A DNA stretch of 38,159 bases from the NCBI GenBank assembly GCA_020061965.1, contig JAGUXG010000211.1, positions 1-38,159 of the forward strand. The letters run 5' to 3'. This stretch comes from a bacterium (GTDB taxonomy: Bacteria; UBA9089; UBA9088; JAGUXG01). Below the pieces are notes generated by a model. The model made no database searches. It saw only the letters and a program-made list of their open reading frames with translations, and was not told where the DNA came from. Both the position numbers and the translations under genes were made by a program. Shown here in pieces: positions 7,991 through 15,891 of this stretch; position 1 is the first letter of the stretch; each line of letters begins with the position of its first letter.

Positions 7991-9672
7991 AGATAACCAT
8001 AGGTCTTTCAAGTTGTGGAATAGCATCAGGTGCAATTGAGATATTGGAGGCTATAAAGGCAAAGTTTTCCTCTGTGGAGGTAAAACATGTTGGTTGTATC
8101 GGGTTTTGCTTTCTTGAGCCTTTGATGGAGATTGATGATGATATGTATGGCAATCTAACCCCAGATAAGGCAATAAAGATAATAGATTGTCATCTCAATA
8201 ACCTTTCCTTGGATGAGCCGCAGATAGACAAAGCCACACTTCTCTCTGTCCAAGAGAGGATAGTCCTTAGAAACTGTGGGATAATAGACCCTGAGTCTAT
8301 TGAGGATTATATTGGCAGGGAAGGGTATCAGGCTCTGGCTAAGGCAAGGGGAATGTCGCCTGATGAGATCATCTCTGAGGTGACAAAATCAGGGCTTCGT
8401 GGTAGGGGTGGTGCTGGTTTTCCAACAGGTCTAAAGTGGAGTTTAGCCAAAAAGCAAGAAGGTTCAAAATATATTATATGTAATGCAGACGAAGGTGACC
8501 CTGGTGCCTTTATGGACAGGAGCGTCCTTGAAGGAGATCCGCATTCTGTTTTAGAAGGAATGGCAATTGGTGGTTTGGCGATGGGAGGAGATATGGGTAT
8601 CGTTTATGTCAGGGCAGAGTATCCATTAGCTATAAAGAGGCTGAAGATAGCCATATCTGCCGCAGAAGATAAGGGTCTTCTCGGTGATTTTAAGATAGTG
8701 ATAAAAGAGGGTGCAGGCGCCTTTGTCTGTGGAGAAGAGACTGCCCTTATTGCTTCAATTGAAGGAAAGCGTGGAATGCCGAGAATAAGACCGCCGTTTC
8801 CCGCAGTATCTGGGCTTTTTGGCAGACCAACCAATATAAACAATGTGGAGACCTGGGCGAATATTCCCTGGATAATCAATGAGGGTGCAGAGGCTTTTGC
8901 TAAGATAGGAACAGAAGGCTCAAAGGGAACAAAGGTCTTCTGCTTAGCCGGGAAGATAGAACAGACAGGGCTTGTTGAGGTGCCTATGGGAATAAGCCTG
9001 AAGGATGTGGTCTTTGGATTGGGTGGCGGGATTAAAAATGGCAAGAGATTCAAGGCTATCCAGATTGGAGGCCCTTCAGGTGGGTGTATCCCTGAGGAGC
9101 TACTCCAGACAAAGGTTGATTATGACTCTTTGACCAAGGTTGGGGCAATAATGGGGTCAGGTGGAATGGTTATAGTAGATGAGACAACCTGTATGGTAGA
9201 TGTTGCCAGGTTCTTTCTCAACTTTACTCAGAATGAGTCCTGTGGCAAGTGCACTTTTTGTCGGATAGGCACAAAGAGGATGTTGGAGATACTCACCAGG
9301 ATTACAGAGGGAAAGGGTGAACCAAAAGATATTGATCTTCTCATAGAGCTTGCCGAGAAGATAAAAGTGGCAAGTCTATGCGGGCTTGGTCAGACCGCTC
9401 CTAACCCTATCCTCACAACTTTAAGATATTTCAGAGATGAATATGAGACTCATATCAAAGAAAAAAGGTGTCCAAGCCTTGCCTGTAGAAATCTTTTGAT
9501 CTATTCTATAGACCAATCCTTATGCACAGGCTGTATGCTCTGTGCTAAAAAGTGCCCTGCACATGCCATATTTGGTGAGAAAAAGATGCCCCACAAGATA
9601 GACTATGAGAAATGCACAAAATGCGGGTTGTGTGCAAGTCTCTGCAAAGAGAATGCCATAAAGGTGAGATGA
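7987..9672 (+). CDS. NuoF/HydB-like NADH-binding flavoprotein subunit
   Basis: 561 aa with three parts. An N-terminal thioredoxin-like [2Fe-2S] domain (about 1-80) has GLSSCGIASGA and VGCIGFC. The NADH/FMN core (about 90-480) has GLRGRGGAGFPTGLKW, NADEGDPGAFMDRS and the [4Fe-4S] ligands C419, C422, C425 and C465. A C-terminal double [4Fe-4S] ferredoxin (from about 505) has C513-x2-C516-x2-C519-x3-C523 and a second CTKCGLCASLC set. This three-part build is that of HydB/HndC subunits of electron-bifurcating complexes, not of E. coli NuoF. The catalytic partner (HydA hydrogenase, or a formate dehydrogenase alpha subunit) is not in the window. The presence of fdhD 7 kb away makes a formate dehydrogenase partner conceivable. 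Confidence 0.92.
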   Translation: MKITIGLSSCGIASGAIEILEAIKAKFSSVEVKHVGCIGFCFLEPLMEIDDDMYGNLTPDKAIKIIDCHLNNLSLDEPQIDKATLLSVQERIVLRNCGIIDPESIEDYIGREGYQALAKARGMSPDEIISEVTKSGLRGRGGAGFPTGLKWSLAKKQEGSKYIICNADEGDPGAFMDRSVLEGDPHSVLEGMAIGGLAMGGDMGIVYVRAEYPLAIKRLKIAISAAEDKGLLGDFKIVIKEGAGAFVCGEETALIASIEGKRGMPRIRPPFPAVSGLFGRPTNINNVETWANIPWIINEGAEAFAKIGTEGSKGTKVFCLAGKIEQTGLVEVPMGISLKDVVFGLGGGIKNGKRFKAIQIGGPSGGCIPEELLQTKVDYDSLTKVGAIMGSGGMVIVDETTCMVDVARFFLNFTQNESCGKCTFCRIGTKRMLEILTRITEGKGEPKDIDLLIELAEKIKVASLCGLGQTAPNPILTTLRYFRDEYETHIKEKRCPSLACRNLLIYSIDQSLCTGCMLCAKKCPAHAIFGEKKMPHKIDYEKCTKCGLCASLCKENAIKVR

Positions 9673-9678
9673 AAAACA

Positions 9679-9870
9679 GTGAGTGAATTAGTTCCAATTG
9701 AAAGGATAGAAGGCAAAATCTTTTTGATGAGAGGACAGATGGAATTCAAAGGAAAGATTGAGGAGATCGAGAGAAAAAGCGAAAAACACGACCAGCAATT
9801 TAAGGCTGTCTTTGAAGCCATAAAGGCATTGTTAGTCACCCATACTAAGGAGAAGGGTGATTGGGTTTAA
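9679..9870 (+). pseudogene. Internally deleted ORF6N-domain protein remnant
   Basis: 63 aa from a GTG at 9679, six nt after the flavoprotein stop. The first 17 residues (ELVPIERIEGKIFLMRGQ) look like the opening of an ORF6N DNA-binding domain, and the last half (KHDQQFKAVFEAIKALL) looks like the C-terminal tail of the same protein class. The usual DRDLAELYGV-type core between them is missing. I read this as an in-frame deletion of a mobile, phage-associated regulator. It could still be translated because the frame is open. No function is assigned. Confidence 0.5.
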
Positions 9871-9888
9871 GAAGCCTGAGTGAGACAG

Positions 9889-10560
9889 ATGAAGCCAATA
9901 TTTGTTACTGGAACAGATACTAGTGTAGGAAAGACTGTTATTTGCGGGCTATTGGCAAGGTTTTTGAAAGAGAAAGGAATAGATGTTGTCATTCAAAAGT
10001 GGATTGAAACAGGAGATTCTGATATTGAGCAACACAAGATTCTATCTGGCATAGAGCATCTCAAGTATCTCAAGCATATCCTGCCTTATAAATTTAAGTA
10101 TCCTGCCTCTCCACATCTTGCCTCTAAAATGGAAAAGAGGAAGATTGCCAAAGAGAAGATAAAAAAGAGCTTTCTATTTCTATTGGCCAGATTTGATATG
10201 GTCATAGTTGAAGGAACAGGAGGCGTCCTTGTCCCTTTTAATGGAAAGGAGTTGATGGTAGATATAGTTAAAGATCTTGGACTTTCTGTGCTTATTGTGG
10301 CAAAGAACAGAGTTGGAGCAATAAACCATATGCTTTTGACCCTTGAAGCATTGAAGGCAAGGAATATAGAGGTGTTAGGGATGGTCTTTAATGATGAAGA
10401 AGCAGATGTGGCAATTCTTAACGATAACCCAAAGATAATCAAGGCCCTCTCTAAAATCAAGGTATTTGGAAGGATTCCTCATCTAAAAGACAATAATAAT
10501 CTTTATGAACAATTCAAGCCAATAGGAGCTAAAATATGGAGTTTATTGAGAAAGACCTGA
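9889..10560 (+). CDS. bioD: Dethiobiotin synthetase
   Basis: 223 aa from the ATG at 9889; a GTG nine nt upstream is less likely. The P-loop FVTGTDTSVGKTVICG matches the BioD GTDTxVGKT signature, and VEGTGGVLVP is the second conserved block. The reaction is ATP-dependent closure of the ureido ring from 7,8-diaminononanoate and CO2. The C-terminal end overlaps bioA by 25 nt, so the two biotin enzymes are translationally coupled in pathway-reversed order (BioA makes the BioD substrate). No bioF, bioB or BirA box was seen here. Confidence 0.9.
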   Translation: MKPIFVTGTDTSVGKTVICGLLARFLKEKGIDVVIQKWIETGDSDIEQHKILSGIEHLKYLKHILPYKFKYPASPHLASKMEKRKIAKEKIKKSFLFLLARFDMVIVEGTGGVLVPFNGKELMVDIVKDLGLSVLIVAKNRVGAINHMLLTLEALKARNIEVLGMVFNDEEADVAILNDNPKIIKALSKIKVFGRIPHLKDNNNLYEQFKPIGAKIWSLLRKT

Positions 10561-11873
10561 AGTATATCTGGCATCCTTATACCCAGATGAAGGATGCAGA
10601 AGAGTTGCCGCCAATTCTGATAGAGAGAGCAGAGGGGATAAAGCTCTATGGTGCAAATGGCAAGGTCTATTATGACACCATAGCCAGTTGGTGGTGCAAT
10701 GTGCATGGACACTGCCATCCGAGGATAAAAGAGGCTATCAAAAATCAAGTTGACCAATTGGACCATATCCTCTTTGCTGGATTTACTCATAAACCAGCTA
10801 TTTTGCTGGCTGAAAAGCTGATCTCTATAGCCCCCAAGGGTTTATCAAAGGTCTTCTTTTCTGACAATGGGTCAACCTCTGTTGAGACTGCTCTGAAGCT
10901 CTCCTTTCAATACTGGCATAATATAGGCAGATCTGAGAAAAGAAGGTTTCTCTCCTTAGAGTATGGCTATCACGGAGATACACTCGGTGCTATGGCAGTA
11001 AGCGACCTTGACCCATTTAATAACTGTTTTGAATGGCTCTTTTCTTTGCACTATAAAGCATCTGCACCTTATTGCTATCGCTGTCCAGCAAGGAGGACGA
11101 GACAAACCTGTAATATAGAGTGTATAGGGTTTATTGAGGATATAGTCAAAGCCCATGCTTCCGAAATTTGTGGGATAATATTAGAACCATTAGTCTTTGG
11201 GGCAGGTGGAATGATTGTTTATCCCAAAGAGTACCTTGAAAAAGTGGCTGAGATTGCTACAAGATTTGACCTTCACCTCATTTTGGACGAGGTAGCCACA
11301 GGCTTTGGCAGAACAGGCAAGATGTTTGCCACAGAATATACCCACATTCAACCCAGTTTTCTCTGCGTATCAAAAGGGATTACTGGTGGAGTTTTGCCCC
11401 TTGGTGCAACCTTGACCACAGAGAAGATTTACTCTGCCTTTTATGATGACTATTCAAAGCAAAAGACATTCTATCATGGACATACATATACGGCAAATCC
11501 AATCTCGGTAGCTGCCAGCTTAGCCAGCCTTCAGGTCTTTGAGGAGGAAGGGACCATGGAAAGATGTGCCAGAATTATCCCAATCTTTCACCAAGAATTA
11601 GAAAGGTTTAGGCAACTTCCCATTGTTGGAGATGTTCGGTATATAGGTATGATAGGTGGGTTTGAATTGGTGAAGGATAAAAGCACCAAAGAGCCATTCA
11701 GTGTTGAAGAAAGGATTGGCTATAAGGTTTATAAAGAAGGGTTGAAAAGAGGGCTTATCTTAAGACCATTAGGAAATGTTATCTATCTCTTTCTGCCCCT
11801 GTGTATAAAAGAAGAAGAGATAAAAGAGATTTTGGAGCTGACCTATTCTGTTCTATCAACAATCGTTTCGTAA
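10536..11873 (+). CDS. bioA: Adenosylmethionine-8-amino-7-oxononanoate aminotransferase
   Basis: 445 aa class III PLP aminotransferase. BioA-specific features include KYIWHPYTQMKD at the N-terminus, YYDTIASWWCNVHGHCHP, FFSDNGSTSVETALK, and the cysteine-containing insert SAPYCYRCPARR. The PLP lysine is K280 in CVSKGITGG, preceded by the Asp in LILDEVATGFGRTG. It converts KAPA to DAPA using S-adenosylmethionine as amino donor. Its last 31 bp overlap the 3' end of rplD on the opposite strand. Confidence 0.94.
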   Translation: MEFIEKDLKYIWHPYTQMKDAEELPPILIERAEGIKLYGANGKVYYDTIASWWCNVHGHCHPRIKEAIKNQVDQLDHILFAGFTHKPAILLAEKLISIAPKGLSKVFFSDNGSTSVETALKLSFQYWHNIGRSEKRRFLSLEYGYHGDTLGAMAVSDLDPFNNCFEWLFSLHYKASAPYCYRCPARRTRQTCNIECIGFIEDIVKAHASEICGIILEPLVFGAGGMIVYPKEYLEKVAEIATRFDLHLILDEVATGFGRTGKMFATEYTHIQPSFLCVSKGITGGVLPLGATLTTEKIYSAFYDDYSKQKTFYHGHTYTANPISVAASLASLQVFEEEGTMERCARIIPIFHQELERFRQLPIVGDVRYIGMIGGFELVKDKSTKEPFSVEERIGYKVYKEGLKRGLILRPLGNVIYLFLPLCIKEEEIKEILELTYSVLSTIVS

Positions 11874-12499
11874 TCTATTGTAATAAAAAGCCTTTTTTGA
11901 AGGTTTTCTATGGCTTTTTGGTCGAAGACTATCTCTTTGTGTGAAAGGACATAATAGGAACATAGGCTCTCAGGCTGGCAGGAATCCATATTGGAGATAT
12001 TGCGGGAGCTTAAGATAAACTCCGGGGTTCTATCTTCTAAGACAAAGAGGGGTTTCTTAAGACCAAGTTTTGAAAGCATCTCTGCCACCTTCTTTGTCTT
12101 TATAGAGGTGATATTTATTGAATCAAGGACTATTATCTTTCCTTCTTTTGCCTTTTGAGATAGGGATGAAATCAAAGCATTGTTCTTAACCTTTTTTGGG
12201 AGGTCTATTCTATAATCCCTCGGACTAGGACCAAAGACCACGCCACCTCCTCTCCATGTAGGTGTTCGCTTGCTTCCAACCCTTGCCCTTCCGGTCCCTT
12301 TTTGGCGCCAGGGCTTCTTTCCAGATCCAGCCACCTCTCCCCTTGTCTTCGCCTTTGCTGTTCCAAGCCTTTGGTTGGCAAGATATGCCTTGCTTGCTTC
12401 ATAAATAGTATTCTTGTTTGGATTTTGAGCGAAGATATTCTCTGTAAGCTCAAAATCCCCTACCTTCTTTCCTTTTATGTTCAAAATATCTATCTTCAT
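11843..12499 (-). CDS. rplD: 50S ribosomal protein L4
   Basis: 218 aa. The central conserved loop is clear: QRLGTAKAKTRGEVAGSGKKP, then WRQKGTGRARVGSKRTPTWRGGG and VFGPSPRDY. The loop reaches the exit tunnel, and in E. coli L4 also represses the S10 operon by binding its leader. Here it is the last gene of the cluster: the expected rplW and rplB do not follow, and the gene runs convergently 31 bp into bioA. The gap to rplC holds a solitary repeat-element end. Confidence 0.96.
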   Translation of the reverse strand: MKIDILNIKGKKVGDFELTENIFAQNPNKNTIYEASKAYLANQRLGTAKAKTRGEVAGSGKKPWRQKGTGRARVGSKRTPTWRGGGVVFGPSPRDYRIDLPKKVKNNALISSLSQKAKEGKIIVLDSINITSIKTKKVAEMLSKLGLKKPLFVLEDRTPEFILSSRNISNMDSCQPESLCSYYVLSHKEIVFDQKAIENLQKRLFITIDYETIVDRTE

Positions 12500-12513
12500 T
12501 TCATCTTTAAGAA

Positions 12514-12547
12514 CAAAATTTTTGCTAGACCTGATTTCTTTTGGTAT
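12514..12547. repeat. Solitary element end C at the rplC stop
   Basis: Read on the minus strand it begins TATACCAAAAGAAATCAGGT and continues CTAGCAAAAATTTT, about 32 of 39 positions matching the right terminus of copy A at 17323-17358. Only one end is present, with no heptamer core. It supplies the last residues of L3 and the TAG stop, and fills most of the rplC-rplD gap. Confidence 0.6.
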
Positions 12548-13163
12548 ACTTATCCTTTCTGATACTTACAAGACCATTTGTTGGGCCAGGAACCGCACCT
12601 TCTATAAAGAGCAGGCCTCTATCTTTGTCAATCTTTATCACCTTAAGATTTTTTATCGTCACCATTTTTCCACCCATTCTACCGGGCATTCCTGTATTCT
12701 TCCATACCCTTGATGGATCAGAAGATTGACCGATAGAGCCAACAACTCTTCCAGACATAGAGCCATGTGAAGCAGGCCCTCCAGAAAAGTTGTGCCTTTT
12801 TACAACACCAGTAAAACCTTTTCCTTTTGACTTTGCCGAGACCTTCACCAGTTCCTGTTCAGAGAACATATCAACTCCAAGTTTCTGTCCTATCTCATAG
12901 GAAGAGGTGTCATCAACCCTGAATTCACGAAGGTATTTTTTAGGGGCAATCCCTTGTTTCTTGAAGTAACCCAAAAGAGGTTTATTGGCTTTTTTGCTCC
13001 TTTCATATCCTAATTGAAGAGCAGAGTATCCATTTTTTGTCCTCTCCCTTTTATTTATAATCTCGCAGGATTCACTCTTTATAATGGTCACAGGGATAAC
13101 CTTTCCACCCTTTACAAATATCTGACTCATCCCAAGTTTTCTTCCTAATATTCCTACGGCCAT
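12525..13163 (-). CDS. rplC: 50S ribosomal protein L3
   Basis: 212 aa. It starts MAVGILGRKLGMSQIF and contains the L3 signature around FSGGPASHGSM and the GRMGGKMVTIKNLKV segment. L3 nucleates 50S assembly near the peptidyl-transferase centre. The ATG lies 1 nt beyond the rpsJ stop. The terminal residues KYTKRNQV and the TAG stop come from the TATACC/CAGGTCTAG end of the repeat element, which suggests that the C-terminus was re-terminated by an insertion. Confidence 0.96.
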   Translation of the reverse strand: MAVGILGRKLGMSQIFVKGGKVIPVTIIKSESCEIINKRERTKNGYSALQLGYERSKKANKPLLGYFKKQGIAPKKYLREFRVDDTSSYEIGQKLGVDMFSEQELVKVSAKSKGKGFTGVVKRHNFSGGPASHGSMSGRVVGSIGQSSDPSRVWKNTGMPGRMGGKMVTIKNLKVIKIDKDRGLLFIEGAVPGPTNGLVSIRKDKYTKRNQV

Positions 13164-13164
13164 T

Positions 13165-13476
13165 TTAACTCTTTATCTCCACATCTACTCCAGCCGGAAG
13201 ATTCAGGTCCATAAGGGCAGAGACTGTTTCAACCGTAGGTTCTAAAATATCCAAAAGTCTCTTGTGAACCCGTATCTCAAACTGCTCTCTTGACTTCTTA
13301 TCTATATTTGAAGCACGCAATATGGTATATCTTGCAATTCTTGTGGGAATAGGAATTGGTCCTATACACCTTCCGCCTGTTCTTTTTGCTGTCTCCACAA
13401 TCTCTTTTATAGACTGATCAATAATTCTGTGGTCATATCCTTTAAGTTTTATCCTTATTCTCTCAGAACCAACCAT
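13165..13476 (-). CDS. rpsJ: 30S ribosomal protein S10
   Basis: 103 aa, full length for S10 (NusE), with IRIKLKGYDHRIIDQS at the N-terminus and the GPIPIPTR..YTILR loop and SREQFEIRVHKRLLDI segment. It is both a 30S head protein and a NusG/NusB partner in transcription antitermination. It is the first gene of the operon, about 75 nt downstream of the predicted transcription start. rpsG, fusA and tuf, common upstream neighbours, are absent: a divergent radical SAM gene lies there instead. Confidence 0.96.
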   Translation of the reverse strand: MVGSERIRIKLKGYDHRIIDQSIKEIVETAKRTGGRCIGPIPIPTRIARYTILRASNIDKKSREQFEIRVHKRLLDILEPTVETVSALMDLNLPAGVDVEIKS

Positions 13477-13522
13477 TTTTATCTTCCAACCTCCATTACC
13501 AAATTTATCCTCTTAAAATAAT

Positions 13523-13547
13523 TTCTAAAATCTCCTATTTTTTAGAA
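13523..13547 (-). promoter_or_regulatory. Hairpin in the S10 operon leader
   Basis: TTCTAAAA (13523-13530) pairs with TTTTAGAA (13540-13547). It lies within the first 30 nt of the predicted rpsJ leader. It could take part in autogenous control by L4, as known for the E. coli S10 leader, but the leader is much shorter and only one A/T-rich stem is evident. The role is speculative. Confidence 0.35.
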
Positions 13548-13557
13548 TAGAAAATGT

Positions 13558-13586
13558 AGTATATCTTACCTGCTATACTTTGTCCA
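13558..13586 (-). promoter_or_regulatory. S10 operon promoter (TGGACA-17-TATACT)
   Basis: On the minus strand TGGACA (13586-13581) and TATACT (13563-13558) are separated by 17 bp, giving a transcription start near 13551. It is divergent from the radical SAM promoter 47 bp away. Confidence 0.75.
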
Positions 13587-13632
13587 CAATTATTTTCTCG
13601 GTGATGTTACTATTTCAACCTAAAAACAACGA

Positions 13633-13661
13633 TGGACAAAATATTTCAAGGGGATTATACT
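13633..13661 (+). promoter_or_regulatory. Radical SAM gene promoter (TGGACA-17-TATACT)
   Basis: TGGACA (13633-13638) and TATACT (13656-13661) with a 17-bp spacer. The start codon follows about 53 nt later behind an AGGAG ribosome-binding site. Confidence 0.75.
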
Positions 13662-13714
13662 TTTACAAATAAAATTCACGGCAATAAAGTTTATGATTTA
13701 AAATAGGAGAAAAA

Positions 13715-15112
13715 ATGAAAAAGATACTTTTTGTGGAACCAATGGGGACATCATCCAATGTATTCAGCAATTTTATGAGGATTCCGCTCCTTGGCCCTGT
13801 CATCCTTGGCACAATAGCCAAAGAGGCAGGCTTTGATGTGACTATCATCAATGAAAATATTATTGGCAGAAGGATACAGGCCAATGAGCTTCTTGACGTT
13901 GATATTCTTGCATTAAGCTGTATCACCGCCACAGTAGATAGGGGCAAGGAGATAGCCAAGGAGTATAAAGCCTTAAGAAGGAATAATGGTCTGGAGGCAA
14001 GGACGATAATTGGTGGCATCCATGCCAGCATGCTTCCAGAGGATGTGGCTCCATATTTTGATCAGGTTGTAGTTGGAGAGGCAGAGAATAGCATTTTGGA
14101 TATTCTTTCAGGAAAGACAAAAGAAAAGATAGTTTATTGCACCAGACCCGAGGATCTGGATAGCGTGCCTATACCAGACTTCAAGCTGATAAAATCTTAC
14201 GAAAGGATACAGAACATTCCAGTAATGACCTCAAGAGGTTGTCCTCATCATTGCAACTTCTGTTCCGTAACAGCAATGTTTGGAAAAAAGTACAGGTCGC
14301 AAAGCGCCGATAGGGTTTTAAGAGAGGTATCAAGGTATAAAAAAGGGACAGTATTCTTTGTTGATGATAACTTCACGGCTAATATGAAGAGGTCAAACGA
14401 GATCTTTGATGGCTTGATCAGCTCAGGGTTTAATAGACCATGGACAGCCCAGGTAAGAACCGAGATAACAAGAAAACCAGAGTTTATAGAAAAGATGAAG
14501 AGTGCAGGTTGTGGTACTGTTTATGTCGGGTTTGAGTCTGTCAACCCAGAGACCCTTAAGACTATGAAGAAGGGCCAGGATGTGGAAGATATAAGACGGT
14601 CTATAGCTGTCTTTCAAAAGCAGAATATCTTAGTGCATGGGATGTTCATCCTTGGAGGCGACTCGGATACAAAGGATGTCTTTAAGATGACCCAGGAGTT
14701 CTGCAGGAAGACAGGATTAGACTATGTTCAGTACGGCATCCTAACCCCAATTCCAGGAAGCGAGGTTTATATCCAGATAGAAAAGGAAGGGAGGTTTCTC
14801 CATAGAAACTGGAGCCTCTATGATGGTTTGCATACAGTCTTTTCTCCAAAGAATATGACGGCAGATGATCTTCAAAATGGGTTGCTGGACTGTTTTTCTG
14901 ATTTCTATTCCTATGCCAATGCTATCAATGATGGCTTAAACCTTGCTTTTGATACTATTAAATCCGCTGTTAAGTCTCTATACACCAAAGCATACTTCCC
15001 ATCCTTGATGCCATTCTTAATGAAGTTTGCAGGAAGAGAGATCATTAAAAGATGGCTTTCAGAGAATGAATCATATCTGGCCTATCTCAAGGAAAGGTCT
15101 CAAACTTTATAG
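13715..15112 (+). CDS. B12-binding-domain radical SAM protein
   Basis: 465 aa. Residues about 1-145 form a Rossmann-like cobalamin-binding-type domain (LLGPVILGTIAKEAGF, IGGIHASMLPEDVAPYFDQVVVGEAE pattern). Residues about 165-380 form the radical SAM core with C176-x3-C180-x2-C183 (SRGCPHHCNFCS) and downstream FVDDNF and GFESVNPETL blocks. The AGGAG ribosome-binding site fixes the start. The B12-binding part lacks an obvious DxHxxG motif, so cobalamin may bind base-off without a His ligand, or not at all. Substrate is unknown; related proteins include BchE-like cyclases and methyltransferases. It stands alone between the S10 promoter and hisA. Confidence 0.85.
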   Translation: MKKILFVEPMGTSSNVFSNFMRIPLLGPVILGTIAKEAGFDVTIINENIIGRRIQANELLDVDILALSCITATVDRGKEIAKEYKALRRNNGLEARTIIGGIHASMLPEDVAPYFDQVVVGEAENSILDILSGKTKEKIVYCTRPEDLDSVPIPDFKLIKSYERIQNIPVMTSRGCPHHCNFCSVTAMFGKKYRSQSADRVLREVSRYKKGTVFFVDDNFTANMKRSNEIFDGLISSGFNRPWTAQVRTEITRKPEFIEKMKSAGCGTVYVGFESVNPETLKTMKKGQDVEDIRRSIAVFQKQNILVHGMFILGGDSDTKDVFKMTQEFCRKTGLDYVQYGILTPIPGSEVYIQIEKEGRFLHRNWSLYDGLHTVFSPKNMTADDLQNGLLDCFSDFYSYANAINDGLNLAFDTIKSAVKSLYTKAYFPSLMPFLMKFAGREIIKRWLSENESYLAYLKERSQTL

Positions 15113-15159
15113 GTCTTATATGACTATACATTCAGATTATCTATCCAAAAATTACGACT

Positions 15160-15891
15160 ATGTTAATCATACCAGCCATAGACCTTCGTGAAGGCAAGGT
15201 AGTCAGGCTCAAGAAGGGTGAGTTTTCTGAGCAAACAACTTACTTTGAAGAACCTGTATCTGTTGCCTTAAAGTACCAAGAGCTCGGTGCCAAAATTATT
15301 CATGTAGTTGACTTGGATGGAGCCTTCTTTGGCCAGCCTCAAAATTTAGAAGTGATAGAAGAGATATGCAATAATGTGAGCATTCCTATTCAGATGGGAG
15401 GTGGGCTACGAAACCTTGAGTTGATTGAGAGGGTGATGGATTTTGGAGTTAGTAGAGTTGTTCTTGGAAGCGTGGCTATCATCAAGCCGGAGATATTAGA
15501 AGAGGCTATCGCCAGATTCTCTGCAAAAAGGGTGGTTGTTGGTCTTGATATCAAGGAGGGAAAGATTGCTGTCTCTGGCTGGCAGAAGGTTTCTGACCAC
15601 AAAATAGATGACTTCATAATCCGATTACGAAGGATTGGTCTTGAAGAGATAATCGTGACAGACATTGAAAGGGATGGGATGCTCTCTGGGCCAAACATTC
15701 CACTCTTAGAAGAACTTGCCAAGAAGACAATTGGATTGCGAATAATAGCCTCAGGTGGCGTCTCCTCCTTGCCAGATATAATCTCTCTAAAAAATCTCTC
15801 TAAATATGGCCTTTATGGTGTCATCATCGGCAAGTCGCTCTATGATGGAAAGATAGCCTTGAAGGATGCATTAGATGTGGCTAAGTGGTAA
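15160..15891 (+). CDS. hisA: ProFAR isomerase (histidine biosynthesis)
   Basis: 243 aa (beta-alpha)8 barrel, full length. The family marks are IPAIDLREGKVVRLKKGEF with the catalytic Asp near residue 8, GGGLRNLELIERVMDFGVSRVVLG, VVGLDIKEGKIAVSGW with the second catalytic Asp, and VTDIERDGMLSGPN. It isomerises ProFAR to PRFAR, step four of histidine synthesis. No hisF, hisH or hisG is nearby, so the pathway genes are dispersed in this genome. A dual HisA/PriA role cannot be judged from sequence here. The next gene begins at the base after its stop. Confidence 0.94.
   Translation: MLIIPAIDLREGKVVRLKKGEFSEQTTYFEEPVSVALKYQELGAKIIHVVDLDGAFFGQPQNLEVIEEICNNVSIPIQMGGGLRNLELIERVMDFGVSRVVLGSVAIIKPEILEEAIARFSAKRVVVGLDIKEGKIAVSGWQKVSDHKIDDFIIRLRRIGLEEIIVTDIERDGMLSGPNIPLLEELAKKTIGLRIIASGGVSSLPDIISLKNLSKYGLYGVIIGKSLYDGKIALKDALDVAKW

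Noticed and set aside
7538..9672. Respiratory complex I
   Set aside because: Only NuoE- and NuoF-like subunits occur, and the flavoprotein has the extra ferredoxin and thioredoxin-like domains of bifurcating enzymes.
13523..13547. Intrinsic terminator between rpsJ and the radical SAM gene
   Set aside because: The stem is all A/T except one pair per arm and it lies just after the rpsJ transcription start, so a leader element is the more reasonable reading.
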